Positions 25,652-35,161 are shown, counted from the stretch's first letter. The stretch is 64,000 bases of DNA from JAICXG01 sp036494545 (GCA_036494545.1 DASXOB010000007.1:62001-126000); one strand, 5' to 3'. The notes: generated by a model not told the origin, from the letters alone. Numbers and translations: made by a program.

Positions 25652-26320
25652 CTATTCGTTAGGCTGGCCACGTTTGCTCTCCACCTCGGCGCAATCTAAC
25701 AGGCGACGGACTTCCTCGTCCGATGTCTGGCGGAAATCTTCGTAGAATTGTCCGACGCCAAAAAAATCGTGTGGCAGCATTCCGCAGACAACTTCGTCCG
25801 CTTCCTTCTGCATCTCAGCGCAGGTCGCTTCCGCCGCGACTGGAACGGCGATGATGAGCCGGGCAGGTTGGAGGGCGCGCACCGCTCGGGCGGCGGCACG
25901 CATCGTTGCGCCGGTAGCGAGCCCGTCGTCTACGAGAATGACGACTTTATTTTGCACGTCCGGAAACGGCCGCGCTCCTCGATACCGTTCGTCGCGTCGC
26001 TGCACTTCCTGGATTTCACGCTCAGTTGCTTGCGCGATCGCGTCGTGCGCATGGCGTCCCAGGGCATTTACAATCTCCGGGTTTAGGACTCGCGTCCCGC
26101 CGGAAGCAACTGCGCCCATGGCCAGTTCCTCATGGCCGGGTACGCCGAGCTTTCGGACGACGAAAACGTCGAGCGGCGCCAGGAGCGCCTGTGCGATTTC
26201 ATAGCCAACTGGCACACCACCGCGTGGCAACGCGAGCACGAGCAAATCGCGACGGCCGCGCCACGCCGCGAGACTGGTGGCGAGAAAACGTCCGGCATCG
26301 GCCCGATCGCGGAAGTACAT
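25652..26320 (-). CDS. phosphoribosyltransferase-domain protein
   Basis: 222 residues from the ATG at 26320 (MYFRDRADAGRFLATSLAAW). VVILVDDGLATGATM is the PRPP-binding motif of type I phosphoribosyltransferases. LALPRGGVPVGYEIAQAL and DVFVVRKLGVPGHEELAMGA are typical of the stand-alone family often found beside hydrolases or erythromycin-esterase-like genes in soil bacteria. Substrate base unknown. The last residues, QPNE, are encoded by a copy of the dispersed octamer. Confidence 0.88.
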   Translation of the reverse strand: MYFRDRADAGRFLATSLAAWRGRRDLLVLALPRGGVPVGYEIAQALLAPLDVFVVRKLGVPGHEELAMGAVASGGTRVLNPEIVNALGRHAHDAIAQATEREIQEVQRRDERYRGARPFPDVQNKVVILVDDGLATGATMRAAARAVRALQPARLIIAVPVAAEATCAEMQKEADEVVCGMLPHDFFGVGQFYEDFRQTSDEEVRRLLDCAEVESKRGQPNE

Positions 26321-26448
26321 CTTACTTATGTTTCGCAAGGCCAGGATCGTTCGGCTTTACGGGCCTGACGACTGGAATCATTCGTTAGGCACAATCTTCT
26401 CCCGGTTGCGGCCTTCATCCAAGCGCGGACATTTCGCCTTTCCGCCGA

Positions 26449-27759
26449 ATGCCAAGTACTAACCATCTCGACCACGCTCCCTCGGTGCCGGAAGATCTCA
26501 CCGGCCGTCCGCGCCGCGTGGCCATCGGGGGCGTTTCCTGGCGCAAGACTTTCTCAGCTTTTAAGCATCGCAATTATCGGCTCTACTTTTGCGGCCAACT
26601 CGTCTCGCTCATCGGCACCTGGATGACGAACACCGCGCAGGGGTGGCTCGTTTATCAGCTCACCGGTTCCAAGGCATTGTTAGGCATTGTCTCCGCCGCC
26701 GGGACCGCGCCGATGCTTGTTTTCTCTACCTGGGGCGGTTGGGCGGCCGATCATTTTCCGAAACGCTCCGTCCTAATCGGCACCCAAATCGGAATGATGA
26801 TTCTCTCCTTTGTTATGGCGGCCCTGGTTTGGACCAAAGTGATTCTTCCTTGGGAGATCATCGTCCTGGGAATGTTCGGCGGCGTGGCGATGGCTTTCGA
26901 CATGCCGGCGCGGCAATCGTTCGTGGTTGAAATCGCGAGTCGCGACGACCTCATGAACGCCATCTCGCTCAACAGCGCGATGTTCAACGGTGCGCGCATT
27001 GTTGGTCCTGCCGTGGCCGGTTTCCTTATGGCCAAGGTGGGCATCGCGCTCTGCTTTTTCATCGATGGCATGAGCTTTCTCGCTGTGCTCGCCGGACTCA
27101 TCATGATGCAGCTGCCGCCGCACGTGCGCGGCCCAGCCAGCGGCGGGGCGATCGCGCAATCGCTCGAAGGTTTTCGCTATGTCTGGCACCACGTGCGGGT
27201 ACGCACCATCTTCGCCCTCTTCGCCGTCGTGGGCGTATTCGGCTGGTCGTATTCCGTCCTCATGCCAGCCTTTGCCCGCGACATCCTGCATCTCGACGAA
27301 CAGGGCTACGGCTTTTTGTTAGGGGCGAGCGGCATAGGCGCGCTGATCGGCGCCCTAACGACCGCCACCTTCGGGACAAACGTTTCGCCTCGTACCCTCG
27401 CATTCGGCGGCGTCTGGCTTTTCTCCGCCATGCTGCTCATTTTCTCGTTCAATCGCAGCCTAACGATTGCCATGCTTTGTTTGGCTGCCGGTGGGTTCGG
27501 GATGATGCTGTTCTTTTCGACTTCTAACACAACTGTGCAAACCATCGTGCCCGACGAAATGCGTGGGCGCGTCATGGGAATCTGGTCCCTGATTTTCGGC
27601 GGGATGATTCCTTTCGGCAGCCTCGAGGCCGGCGTGGTCGCGCATTATTTCGGCACGGAAGCTACGCTCGCGGTCGGTGCGGTCGTCTGTGCCATCGCCG
27701 CTTCTGTCACCCTGGTTATCGTCCGCCGACGCGACGCTCAACTGGCCGCCGCGGCCTGA
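26449..27759 (+). CDS. MFS transporter, enterobactin-exporter (MFS_3) type
   Basis: 436 residues with about 12 hydrophobic segments. The beginning (FSAFKHRNYRLYFCGQLVSL, IGTWMTNTAQGWLVYQLTGS) is characteristic of the MFS_3/EntS-like family, and GGWAADHFPKRSVLI is the loop 2-3 motif. An inner-membrane drug or metabolite exporter. The start is the only ATG before the conserved first helix. Divergent from the phosphoribosyltransferase gene, with one octamer in the shared promoter region. Confidence 0.92.
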   Translation: MPSTNHLDHAPSVPEDLTGRPRRVAIGGVSWRKTFSAFKHRNYRLYFCGQLVSLIGTWMTNTAQGWLVYQLTGSKALLGIVSAAGTAPMLVFSTWGGWAADHFPKRSVLIGTQIGMMILSFVMAALVWTKVILPWEIIVLGMFGGVAMAFDMPARQSFVVEIASRDDLMNAISLNSAMFNGARIVGPAVAGFLMAKVGIALCFFIDGMSFLAVLAGLIMMQLPPHVRGPASGGAIAQSLEGFRYVWHHVRVRTIFALFAVVGVFGWSYSVLMPAFARDILHLDEQGYGFLLGASGIGALIGALTTATFGTNVSPRTLAFGGVWLFSAMLLIFSFNRSLTIAMLCLAAGGFGMMLFFSTSNTTVQTIVPDEMRGRVMGIWSLIFGGMIPFGSLEAGVVAHYFGTEATLAVGAVVCAIAASVTLVIVRRRDAQLAAAA

Positions 27760-27826
27760 TGCCAGCGCCCGCCGCCACGCGGCGACTAACGCTTCCCCTT
27801 GGCGACCGCTCCGCTATCCTCCCGCC

Positions 27827-28498
27827 ATGAGCACGCGTATTTTTCTCATTCGGCATGGCGCAACGGTGTTGAGTGCGGAAGATCGTTTCGCCGGCGCGAC
27901 TGATGTCGAGCTTGCGGATGAAGGCCGGGAACAAGCGAGGCGGCTGGCAGAACGACTGAGGACTGAGAAGATTATCGCAATTTACGCTTCGCCGTTAAGC
28001 CGCACGTTCGAGACCGCCGAAATCATTGCGCGGCCCCACAATCTCGAAGTCGTTAGGCGCGATGGTTTGCGCGAAATTTCCCATGGACATTGGGAACAGA
28101 TGACGCGCAGGGAAGTGGACGAAAAATTTCCCGAGGAAGCAGCCGCCTGGGAGGAAGATCCCTATACTTTCGCGCCAGTGGGGGGCGAGAGCGGATTGGC
28201 CGTAACAGCGCGTGCTCTTCCCGTGTTACTCGAAATCGTCCGGACGCATCGCGAGAACTCGGTCGCCATCATCTCGCACAAAGGGACCATTCGTTTACTG
28301 CTCAGCTCGCTCCTCGGATTCGATCCACGGCGCTACCGGGACAATCTCGATCAAAATCCGGCCGCGCTGAATATTGTCGATTTTCGCGATACGACTCATG
28401 CCCGGCTCACCCTCTTCAACGACACGTCGCATTACAACCGTGCGGAAAGCGGCATTCCTTTGACGCCCGCTTCCCGGCTCTCGAAATGGTGGTCGTGA
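27827..28498 (+). CDS. histidine phosphatase family protein (phosphoglycerate mutase-like)
   Basis: 223 residues from the ATG at 27827. FLIRHGATVLS carries the phosphoacceptor His. SRTFETAEIIA, EISHGHWEQMTR and VAIISHKGTIRLLL (second catalytic His) complete the active site. It may dephosphorylate small metabolites or act as a cofactor-dependent mutase or alpha-ribazole phosphatase; the sequence does not settle which. It follows the MFS gene by 67 bases. Confidence 0.9.
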   Translation: MSTRIFLIRHGATVLSAEDRFAGATDVELADEGREQARRLAERLRTEKIIAIYASPLSRTFETAEIIARPHNLEVVRRDGLREISHGHWEQMTRREVDEKFPEEAAAWEEDPYTFAPVGGESGLAVTARALPVLLEIVRTHRENSVAIISHKGTIRLLLSSLLGFDPRRYRDNLDQNPAALNIVDFRDTTHARLTLFNDTSHYNRAESGIPLTPASRLSKWWS

Positions 28499-28520
28499 GG
28501 GCAGTGCCTCAGAAACATTG

Positions 28521-28565
28521 TCGTTAGGCAATGACGGCCAATCCAAACTCCAGTGCGCCTAACGA
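28521..28565. repeat. inverted pair of the dispersed octamer
   Basis: TCGTTAGGC (28521-28529) and GCCTAACGA (28557-28565) form a perfect 9-bp inverted repeat with a 27-base loop, 22 bases after the phosphatase stop. The loop holds the ATG (28531) of the permease gene. It could act as a terminator or as an mRNA structure hiding the start. Confidence 0.6.
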
Positions 28566-29874
28566 ATCGCGGAGGCTGGCCCGTCAACTCGGGCTATTTG
28601 GGACAACGATGGCGGTTATGGGCGGGATCGTCGGAGCGGGCATTTTCATCAATCCCTATATCGTGGCGCAACGCGTCCACACTGCCCCGCTCATTCTCGG
28701 TGCATGGGTGGCAGGCGGCCTGATCGCGCTCGTCGGCGGTTTCATTTACGCGGAACTGGCCGCACGGCTGCCGGTGGTGGGCGGGCAATACGCCTACCTG
28801 CGCGATGCCCTTCACCCGGCAGTGGCGTTTGTTTACGGCTGGGTCCTGCTCCTCGTCATTCAAACCGGTGGAATCGCGGCCGTGGCCGTGACGTTCGCCC
28901 GCTATTTCCTCGAACTCACGCATTGGCCGCTGAGCGATTCGTTAGTCGCGACCAGCGCCCTGGGCTTGCTCACCGTCATCAATTGTCTCGGCGTGCGCGC
29001 CGGCAGCGGTGTGCAGTCGATTTTGACCCTGACCGCCGTGGTCGCGATTGCTCTTCTGGAAGCGGTTGTGTTCTCGGGCGGTGCTTCGCGGCAAACCAAC
29101 GCAGCGCCGGTTTTCGATCGATCTTTCTCACCAGGTCTCCTCCTGACTTTCGGTGCTGCCATGACGCCGGTGCTTTTCGCTTACGGCGGGTGGCAAACTT
29201 CCAGTTTTCTCGGAGGCGAAATCCACGATGCGCAGAGAGTTTTGCCGCGGGCGCTGATTCTTGGCGTCCTGGGCGTGATCGCGGTTTATGTTTCAGTCAA
29301 TTTCGCCTACCTGCGCGCGCTCGGTGCGGAAGGCCTGGCAGCGACGAGCACACCGGCTTCGACCGTCATGCGCAATTCGTTAGGCGCGCGTGGCGCACAG
29401 CTGATTGCCGCCGGCATTGCCTTCTCCGCTTTTGGTTTTCTCGCGCAATCGATGCTCACCGGTCCGCGGGTTTATTTCGCGATGGCAAAAGACGGAGTTT
29501 TCTTTCGTAGTGTGGCCAGCGTTCATCCGCGCACCCACGCGCCAATCGTGGCGATTTTGCTTCAGGGAATTTGGGCAATCGTGATCGCTCTTAGCGGCAG
29601 CTATGGCCAGGTGATCAATTACGTCGTGGCGATGGATTCCCTCTTCTTCGGGTTAACCGCGGTCTGTCTTTTCGTTCTGCGGCGACGGAACAAGTCGACC
29701 ACTTTTCGCATGCCGGGTCATCCCTGGACGACGGTTTTCTTCATCGCCGCGCAGTGGCTGGTCGTGGCCAGCACCTTCGCGAACGATCCGCGCCGAGCTT
29801 TCCTCGGGCTCGGGTTCGCATTGCTAGGCCTGCCGGTTTATTTCGCCTGGCGCAAAGCAGGTAGCGAATCGTAG
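28531..29874 (+). CDS. APC family amino acid permease
   Basis: 447 residues and about 12 membrane segments. RQLGLFGTTMAVMGGIVGAGIFINP is the helix 1 signature of amino acid/polyamine/organocation carriers, and GGFIYAELAARLPVVGGQYAYLR is helix 2. It moves amino acids across the inner membrane. The start ATG is inside the loop of an inverted octamer pair. The next gene encodes an aminotransferase, suggesting joint use in amino acid catabolism. Confidence 0.93.
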   Translation: MTANPNSSAPNESRRLARQLGLFGTTMAVMGGIVGAGIFINPYIVAQRVHTAPLILGAWVAGGLIALVGGFIYAELAARLPVVGGQYAYLRDALHPAVAFVYGWVLLLVIQTGGIAAVAVTFARYFLELTHWPLSDSLVATSALGLLTVINCLGVRAGSGVQSILTLTAVVAIALLEAVVFSGGASRQTNAAPVFDRSFSPGLLLTFGAAMTPVLFAYGGWQTSSFLGGEIHDAQRVLPRALILGVLGVIAVYVSVNFAYLRALGAEGLAATSTPASTVMRNSLGARGAQLIAAGIAFSAFGFLAQSMLTGPRVYFAMAKDGVFFRSVASVHPRTHAPIVAILLQGIWAIVIALSGSYGQVINYVVAMDSLFFGLTAVCLFVLRRRNKSTTFRMPGHPWTTVFFIAAQWLVVASTFANDPRRAFLGLGFALLGLPVYFAWRKAGSES

Positions 29875-29915
29875 AGCGGTTGCCGCGCAGTCAAAACCCA
29901 CGACCTTTTCCGGCG

Positions 29916-30992
29916 ATGGAACGAAAGCGCTCGGTCTACATGGAGTGGGCGAAGCTTTCCTCGAGCGCGCCCTTCAATCTCGCGACCAGCGGCCTAACGA
30001 ATGTAATGCTGGCGGAGTTTCCGTTGCGCCCCGCGGAGCTCGAAATCACCGGCGGCGGTTACGGCTATCTTCCGTTGCTCGAACGCATCGCTCGGTTTAC
30101 CGGCTCACCGGTCGACTGCATCGTCAGTGCGGAAGGGACGTCGATGGCAAATCATCTCGCCGCAGCCACGCTGCTCGAGCCGGGCGATGAGGTCGTCATG
30201 GAACAACCGGCCTACGGCCTGCTTCTGGATCTGCTCGGCTATCTCGGCGCCCGGGTGCGGCGGATTGAGCGACGGTTTGAGGACGATTTTTCCATTTCGT
30301 TAGGCGAAATGGAGAAGGCGATTACGCCGGCGACGCGCTTGATTATCCTGACCAATCTGCACAATCCGTCTGGCGCCTTTCTTTCCGTTGAGACGCTGCG
30401 ATCGATCGGAGAGCTGGCCGCGCGGGTCGGAGCGCTGGTCCTGGTGGACGAAGTCTACTTGCCAATGCTTTTTGATTCCGCTCCATCGACCGCTTTTTCC
30501 CTGGGCCAGAATTTTGTCGTCACCAGCAGCCTAACGAAAACTTACGGCCTGAGCGGATTACGTTGCGGCTGGATTTTGGCCGCGCCGGAGCTGGCGTATC
30601 GCATGTGGCGATTGAACGATCTCTTCGCAGCGACGGCCGCGCATCCAGCAGAACGCATGTCAGTCATGGCCTTCGATCATCTCGACCAATTCCGTGAACG
30701 TGCCCGCGACCTCCTGACAACAAACCGCGCCTTGCTCGATACCTTTCTCGATTCGCGTGCCGACCTGGAGTGTTTTCGTCCGCCAGGCGGCTCCGTCGTT
30801 TTCCCGCGTTTGCCGCGTGGCGAGCCGGAGGAGTTCTTTCAACTCCTGCGCGAGAAATATGAGACGGCAGTCGTGCCTGGTAGATTTTTCGAAATGCGAC
30901 GTCATTTCCGCCTCGGTATCGGTGGTGAGACCGCGACACTGAAGGGCGCTTTGGAACGTCTTGCCACAGCTCTCGACGAATTTCTTGCCTAA
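29916..30992 (+). CDS. PLP-dependent aminotransferase class I/II
   Basis: 358 residues from the ATG at 29916 (MERKRSVYMEWAKLSS); a TTG at 29880 would add 12. NLHNPSGAFLS and VLVDEVYLPML match the class I fold, and SSLTKTYGLSGLRCGW holds the Schiff-base Lys. It transfers amino groups between an amino acid and a keto acid; the specificity is not visible. It closely follows the permease. Its TAA stop lies inside a copy of the dispersed octamer. Confidence 0.9.
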   Translation: MERKRSVYMEWAKLSSSAPFNLATSGLTNVMLAEFPLRPAELEITGGGYGYLPLLERIARFTGSPVDCIVSAEGTSMANHLAAATLLEPGDEVVMEQPAYGLLLDLLGYLGARVRRIERRFEDDFSISLGEMEKAITPATRLIILTNLHNPSGAFLSVETLRSIGELAARVGALVLVDEVYLPMLFDSAPSTAFSLGQNFVVTSSLTKTYGLSGLRCGWILAAPELAYRMWRLNDLFAATAAHPAERMSVMAFDHLDQFRERARDLLTTNRALLDTFLDSRADLECFRPPGGSVVFPRLPRGEPEEFFQLLREKYETAVVPGRFFEMRRHFRLGIGGETATLKGALERLATALDEFLA

Positions 30993-31096
30993 CGAGTCAG
31001 AGACGCGAAGCAATTGCCAAGGGGTTTTCGCAGAAGTAGAGGTGAAAGCGCACCGCGCAATTCCTCCCCGAGATGCGATGAATTAGAGGGAATTCA

Positions 31097-31690
31097 ATGG
31101 AAAAAGTCAGCAGCCAGGAATTTCAGCGGCGGCTCGGACGAGTCGAAGAATTAATCGCTTCTCTCGAGGGCGCGGCCAATCCAGCGGTGCGTGAGCAAAC
31201 CCGCGAGCTGATTGAGACTCTGCTTGATTTGCACGGCCGCGGGCTTGAGAAAATTCTGGAAACGGTCCACGAGACCGGCGCCACTGGGGCAACAGTGATC
31301 GACAAGCTGGGGCGCGACCAACTTGTCTCGGGCGTGCTCTTACTGCACGGATTGCATCCACTTGATCTTGAGACCCGGGTGCGCAATGCACTCGAAACGG
31401 TCCGGCCCCGCCTCGGCTTGCACGGTGGAAACGTTGACCTAGTCGAGGTGACCGACGATGGGGTGGTACGGATTAAACTGGAGGGAAATTGCAACGGCTG
31501 TCCTTCCTCGCGCATTACCCTGCACGCCACAATCGAGGAGGAACTTTACGCCGCCGCGCCGGATATCGTCTCACTGGAAGTGGACGGTGCGGCTGATCCG
31601 AGCGCGCCCATCAACCTCAGTCGCGTCCCACTTTTTGCGGAGTGTCCAACGAGCAACGGACAAGCGTCAGGGAAGGAAATGAAACTATGA
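31097..31690 (+). CDS. NifU-like iron-sulfur scaffold/carrier protein of the hydrogenase cluster
   Basis: 197 residues with a GAGGGA ribosome site. The N-terminal half is helical. From about residue 100 a NifU C-terminal domain follows: VRPRLGLHGGNVDLVEVTDD then GNCNGCPSSRITLHATIEEE, where CxxC binds an Fe-S cluster. Such proteins recur in actinobacterial and verrucomicrobial group 1h hydrogenase loci and probably supply clusters to the small subunit. It is the first gene of the island and overlaps the next by 4 bases. Confidence 0.88.
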   Translation: MEKVSSQEFQRRLGRVEELIASLEGAANPAVREQTRELIETLLDLHGRGLEKILETVHETGATGATVIDKLGRDQLVSGVLLLHGLHPLDLETRVRNALETVRPRLGLHGGNVDLVEVTDDGVVRIKLEGNCNGCPSSRITLHATIEEELYAAAPDIVSLEVDGAADPSAPINLSRVPLFAECPTSNGQASGKEMKL

Positions 31691-31875
31691 GGAAACCACC
31701 ACAACCCGTTCACGTGGCAGGCAACGGGAAAGGCGAAGAGAAAGCCCTAACAGGTCGCGAGCCGGGGCGCGATCCAGATCGCAGGCAATATCGTAGCGCG
31801 CGCGATTCGACCGGAATCGCGGCTTCCGACCGACAACCGATTCTGCCGGTGATGCCGAACATCCCGCCAGCCTAA
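31687..31875 (+). CDS. small hydrogenase-cluster protein, function unknown
   Basis: 62 residues, charged and apparently disordered, with a hydrophobic Pro-rich ending (ILPVMPNIPPA). The ATG overlaps the stop of the NifU-like gene (ATGA), so it is translationally coupled. The stop codon TAA is part of a GCCTAACGA octamer. No family recognised. Its place in the operon is the main reason to believe it is real. Confidence 0.55.
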   Translation: MRKPPQPVHVAGNGKGEEKALTGREPGRDPDRRQYRSARDSTGIAASDRQPILPVMPNIPPA

Positions 31876-31893
31876 CGAGTTGCTGCTTAAGAC

Positions 31894-32547
31894 GTGAGTT
31901 CGAACGGGTCGATCAGTGGATCGAATCGGAATTCTTTTGCCACACTCCGGCGCTTCAGTCGGGTGGCCGACCGCGGCTCGAGGCGGCGAGTTCTTCAGTT
32001 GGTTGAGCATTGCGAATTGTGCAGCGTTTCACTCCCCCCGGTGCATCGCCACTTATTGGAAACGGCGACGCGCAAGATTGTGTGTGCGTGCGACGGTTGC
32101 ACCACCACCTTTCTGCCGGTGGTCGACGGGCGTTTTAAGGTCATCCCCCGCGACGCCCGTGGTTTACCGGATTTTCAAATCTCGGATGCGGATTGGGAAG
32201 GACTCGCCTTGCCGATTAATCTCGCATTCTTCTTCTACGACACGCCTAACGAGAAAATGACCGCGATGTATCCCAGCCCGGCGGGAGCGACGGAATCGCT
32301 CCTCCCGCTGACGGCTTGGGAAGCGATCGTTAAACGAAATCCACCGCTGGAAAAGTTGGCACCCGATGTGGAGGCGCTGCTTGTTCATCGTGCGGGTGAG
32401 GCCCGAGAATATTTTATTGCGCCGATCGACAAGTGTTACGAACTGGTCGGGCTGATCCGCATGCATTGGCGCGGATTCACCGGTGGGGAAAAGGTTTGGG
32501 AAGAAATCGGCCGGTTCTTCGATGGCCTGAAGTCGTCGGCTCGGTAG
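31894..32547 (+). CDS. DUF5947 family hydrogenase-associated protein
   Basis: 217 residues from a GTG. EHCELCSVSLPPVHRHLLE, then RKIVCACDGCTTTFLP supply CxxC and CxCxxC groups, a likely metal or Fe-S site. The rest is LPINLAFFFYDTPNEKMTAM and a closing CYELVGLIRMHWRGFTGGE. Known of the family: it travels with group 1h [NiFe] hydrogenases. I infer an assembly or electron-transfer role; there is no direct proof in the sequence. Confidence 0.82.
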   Translation: MSSNGSISGSNRNSFATLRRFSRVADRGSRRRVLQLVEHCELCSVSLPPVHRHLLETATRKIVCACDGCTTTFLPVVDGRFKVIPRDARGLPDFQISDADWEGLALPINLAFFFYDTPNEKMTAMYPSPAGATESLLPLTAWEAIVKRNPPLEKLAPDVEALLVHRAGEAREYFIAPIDKCYELVGLIRMHWRGFTGGEKVWEEIGRFFDGLKSSAR

Positions 32548-32548
32548 A

Positions 32549-33208
32549 ATGCCGGAGATTGCTTTCGAAGTTACCGGAGTGGATGCCGCCGTTCGCGGCC
32601 TGGTCCCGCTATTGCACTTCAAGTTAGCGATCACGAATCAGCCGCCTAACGAACAAGTTCAGTCCGTCATTCTCCAGGCTCAGATTCAGATCCAGGCGCC
32701 GCAACGCGCTTACTCGCCCGACGAAAAGGAAAAACTTTTCGAGTTGTTTGGCGAACCGGAACAATGGGGACAGACGTTGCGCAACAAGCTCTGGGCTCAC
32801 ACCAACACCACTGTGCCCGCGTTTCAAGGTTCCGCGGAAGCGACGCTCTCCGTGCCATGCAGTTACGATCTCAACCTCGCCGCGACCAAATACTTTTTCG
32901 CAATCGAACAAGACGATATTCCGCTGCTCTTTCTTTTCAGCGGCACGATTTTCTACGCCGGCGCCGATGGTCGACTCCAGGTGCAGCGAATCTCCTGGGA
33001 AAAAGAGTGCGTCTATCGCATGCCCGTGCAGCTTTGGAAGGATCTGATGGAACGGCATTACCCCAATACCGGCTGGCTTTATTTGCAGCGAGATGTGTTT
33101 GAGCGCCTTTGTCAGTTTAAGCGACGTAGCGGCGTGACAAACTGGGAGCAGGCGATCGAACAACTGTTGGCGAAAGCCGCCAATGGAAATGAAAGCGATA
33201 CCCGTTAG
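32549..33208 (+). CDS. DUF6084 family hydrogenase-associated protein
   Basis: 219 residues, no signal peptide. Beta-rich beginning (MPEIAFEVTGVDAAVRGLVP), then SPDEKEKLFELFGEPEQWGQ, and a C-terminal MERHYPNTGWLYLQRDVFER. It starts 1 base after the DUF5947 stop. The family is known almost only from hydrogenase loci. Biochemical role unknown. Confidence 0.8.
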   Translation: MPEIAFEVTGVDAAVRGLVPLLHFKLAITNQPPNEQVQSVILQAQIQIQAPQRAYSPDEKEKLFELFGEPEQWGQTLRNKLWAHTNTTVPAFQGSAEATLSVPCSYDLNLAATKYFFAIEQDDIPLLFLFSGTIFYAGADGRLQVQRISWEKECVYRMPVQLWKDLMERHYPNTGWLYLQRDVFERLCQFKRRSGVTNWEQAIEQLLAKAANGNESDTR

Positions 33209-33253
33209 CACGCTAAACTCCGCCGCCAGACTCGTTCTCGTCTTTGTCTCATT

Positions 33254-34609
33254 ATGAACCGCGAAGCTCTGGACAAGATCGTCAATGCGGTTCTTTACGA
33301 AGGCTACATTCTTTATCCTTACCGGGCCTCCTCGAAGAAAAACCAGCTCGGACGTTTCACATTTGGGCGAGTCTATCCGGCTGATTATGCAGCGGCGCAG
33401 GGCGGACGGGAGCCGAGCCTCATGCAGACAGAGTTTCTTGTCCGCAACGAATCGAAGGATGCAGTCGCGACCGTAACAGTGCGTTTTCTTCAGCCGCTCG
33501 CGCGCGACGTGGCGCGTTTCGCGGAACCGATTGCGATCCTGACCCAGCAAGCCGAAGCGCAGGCTGAAGTTGTGCCGCGACTGGAGATTGGGGACAAGCT
33601 TTATCAAACCTGGCAGGAAGCGGTAGAGCGTGACGTGGTGCTGCCACCGCTGAACTTGAATGTCACTGGCCAGGCGCAGCATCCATTTGCGTTTGCTGAA
33701 TCGCGAGAATCGGAGCCGATTCCCCAGGAGGATGGACGTATTGCTGGGCTGATCATCAGACGAAACGCTGCCATCAAAGGATTAATCGAAGTCGAGATCG
33801 AAATGATCCAACCAGATGCGGCTAAGCTTCGCGTTCGCATCCTTAATCAGACGCTCGTGCCTAACGACTTCTTGGAAGACCAGGAAGCGATCACTCTGTG
33901 CACCTTTGCTTCAACTCACACAATCCTGCATGCGGCGGGCGGCGAATGTATTTCGCTCCTGGATCCTCCGGGGCAGTACCTCGAAATGGCGAAGGCCTGC
34001 CAACAGATTGGCACCTGGCCCGTCCTGGTTGGCGACGAGAAGAAACCGGAACGCGATTTGATGCTCTCGTCGCCAATCATTCTTTACGATTACCCCAGGA
34101 TCGCCCCAGAGAGCGCGGGCGATCTCTTCGACGGTGCCGAGATTGACGAGATTCTCACCCTCCGCATCCAAACCATGACCGACACGGAGAAAGCCGAGAT
34201 GCGCCAGGTGGATGAGCACGCCCGCCGTATCCTGGAACGCACTGAGAATCTCGCGCAGGCTGATTTATTGCGAATGCACGGTGCGATGCGCGATGTGAAA
34301 CGGCCGACTAACGAAGAGTTCTTTAACCCCCCTCAACAGCTCGACGAGGTAACGGTCGGGGGAGTGAAATTGAAGGCTGGAGATAAGGTGAGAATTCGGC
34401 CAAAGAAACGCGCCGATGTGATGGACATCGCGCTTGAAGGCAAAGTTGCCATTATCGAGTCGGTGCAACAGGACGTCGAAGGCCAGGCGCATTTCGCTCT
34501 CATCCTCGAAGACGATCCAGGACGCGACCTTGGAATAATGCGCCAGCCGGGACACCGCTTCTTCTATGGCCCCGATGAAGTAGAGCCCGTGCAGAATCGT
34601 GACTCGTGA
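33254..34609 (+). CDS. conserved hydrogenase-cluster protein, function unknown
   Basis: 451 residues, cytoplasmic. It begins MNREALDKIVNAVLYEGYIL, with no Cys-rich motif. A long helical section (TDTEKAEMRQVDEHARRILE) lies in the middle, and the C-terminal 100 residues look like a small SH3-like barrel (VKLKAGDKVRIRPKKRADVM, EGKVAIIESVQQDVEGQAHF) as found in proteins that sit on large assemblies. Large proteins of this kind recur in group 1h loci. The stop overlaps the protease start (GTGA). Confidence 0.72.
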   Translation: MNREALDKIVNAVLYEGYILYPYRASSKKNQLGRFTFGRVYPADYAAAQGGREPSLMQTEFLVRNESKDAVATVTVRFLQPLARDVARFAEPIAILTQQAEAQAEVVPRLEIGDKLYQTWQEAVERDVVLPPLNLNVTGQAQHPFAFAESRESEPIPQEDGRIAGLIIRRNAAIKGLIEVEIEMIQPDAAKLRVRILNQTLVPNDFLEDQEAITLCTFASTHTILHAAGGECISLLDPPGQYLEMAKACQQIGTWPVLVGDEKKPERDLMLSSPIILYDYPRIAPESAGDLFDGAEIDEILTLRIQTMTDTEKAEMRQVDEHARRILERTENLAQADLLRMHGAMRDVKRPTNEEFFNPPQQLDEVTVGGVKLKAGDKVRIRPKKRADVMDIALEGKVAIIESVQQDVEGQAHFALILEDDPGRDLGIMRQPGHRFFYGPDEVEPVQNRDS

Positions 34610-35145
34610 ACATCCTCATTGCGGGAATCGGCAACATTTTCTTTGGCGACGATGCTTTCGGCTGTGAAGTGGCGCAGCGACTCATGCGCGAGCCGCTCCC
34701 GCACGGAGTCCGCGCCTTCGACTATGGGATTCGCAGTTACGACCTCGCTTACGCGATGCTCGAGCCCAATGACGCCGTCATTCTGATCGACGCGGTTCCG
34801 CGTGGCGAAGAGGCGGGCACCGTTTTCTTGCTGGAACTCGATATAAATAAGCTGGACAACGCGGGAATCGAGTCCGTGAATGCTCATACGATGAACCCGG
34901 TTGCCGTCATGCAACTGGTCCGCTCGCTCGGCGGATCTCCCCGCAAACTTTACCTCATCGGTTGCGAACCGGCGGTGCTCGAAACGGAAGAGCTGGGCTT
35001 GAGCGAAAAAGTCAGGTCCGCTGTTCCACTCGCGCTCGATATGATTCGGGAACTCATTAGCAAACTCCTTCATGAAAATGAAAACACTCACACGCACGGC
35101 ACGCGATTGGAAAAACGAGCTGGGGGACCAGGTTCGAGGACGTGA
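34606..35145 (+). CDS. hyaD: hydrogenase maturation protease
   Basis: 179 residues from a GTG that overlaps the preceding stop. ILIAGIGNIFFGDDAFGCEV and VILIDAVPRGEEAG are the HyaD/HycI motifs, with the Glu and Asp that sense nickel. It cuts the C-terminal tail of the large subunit after nickel insertion. The end carries about 20 extra residues (HENENTHTHGTRLEK). The substrate site is present in the large subunit of this cluster. Confidence 0.92.
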   Translation: MNILIAGIGNIFFGDDAFGCEVAQRLMREPLPHGVRAFDYGIRSYDLAYAMLEPNDAVILIDAVPRGEEAGTVFLLELDINKLDNAGIESVNAHTMNPVAVMQLVRSLGGSPRKLYLIGCEPAVLETEELGLSEKVRSAVPLALDMIRELISKLLHENENTHTHGTRLEKRAGGPGSRT

Positions 35146-35161
35146 TGAAGGAGCTAAGGAT

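Noticed and set aside
32624..33682. 352-residue minus-strand frame across the DUF6084 gene and its neighbour
   Set aside because: It spans two well-supported plus-strand genes and shows no domain, signal peptide or ribosome site.
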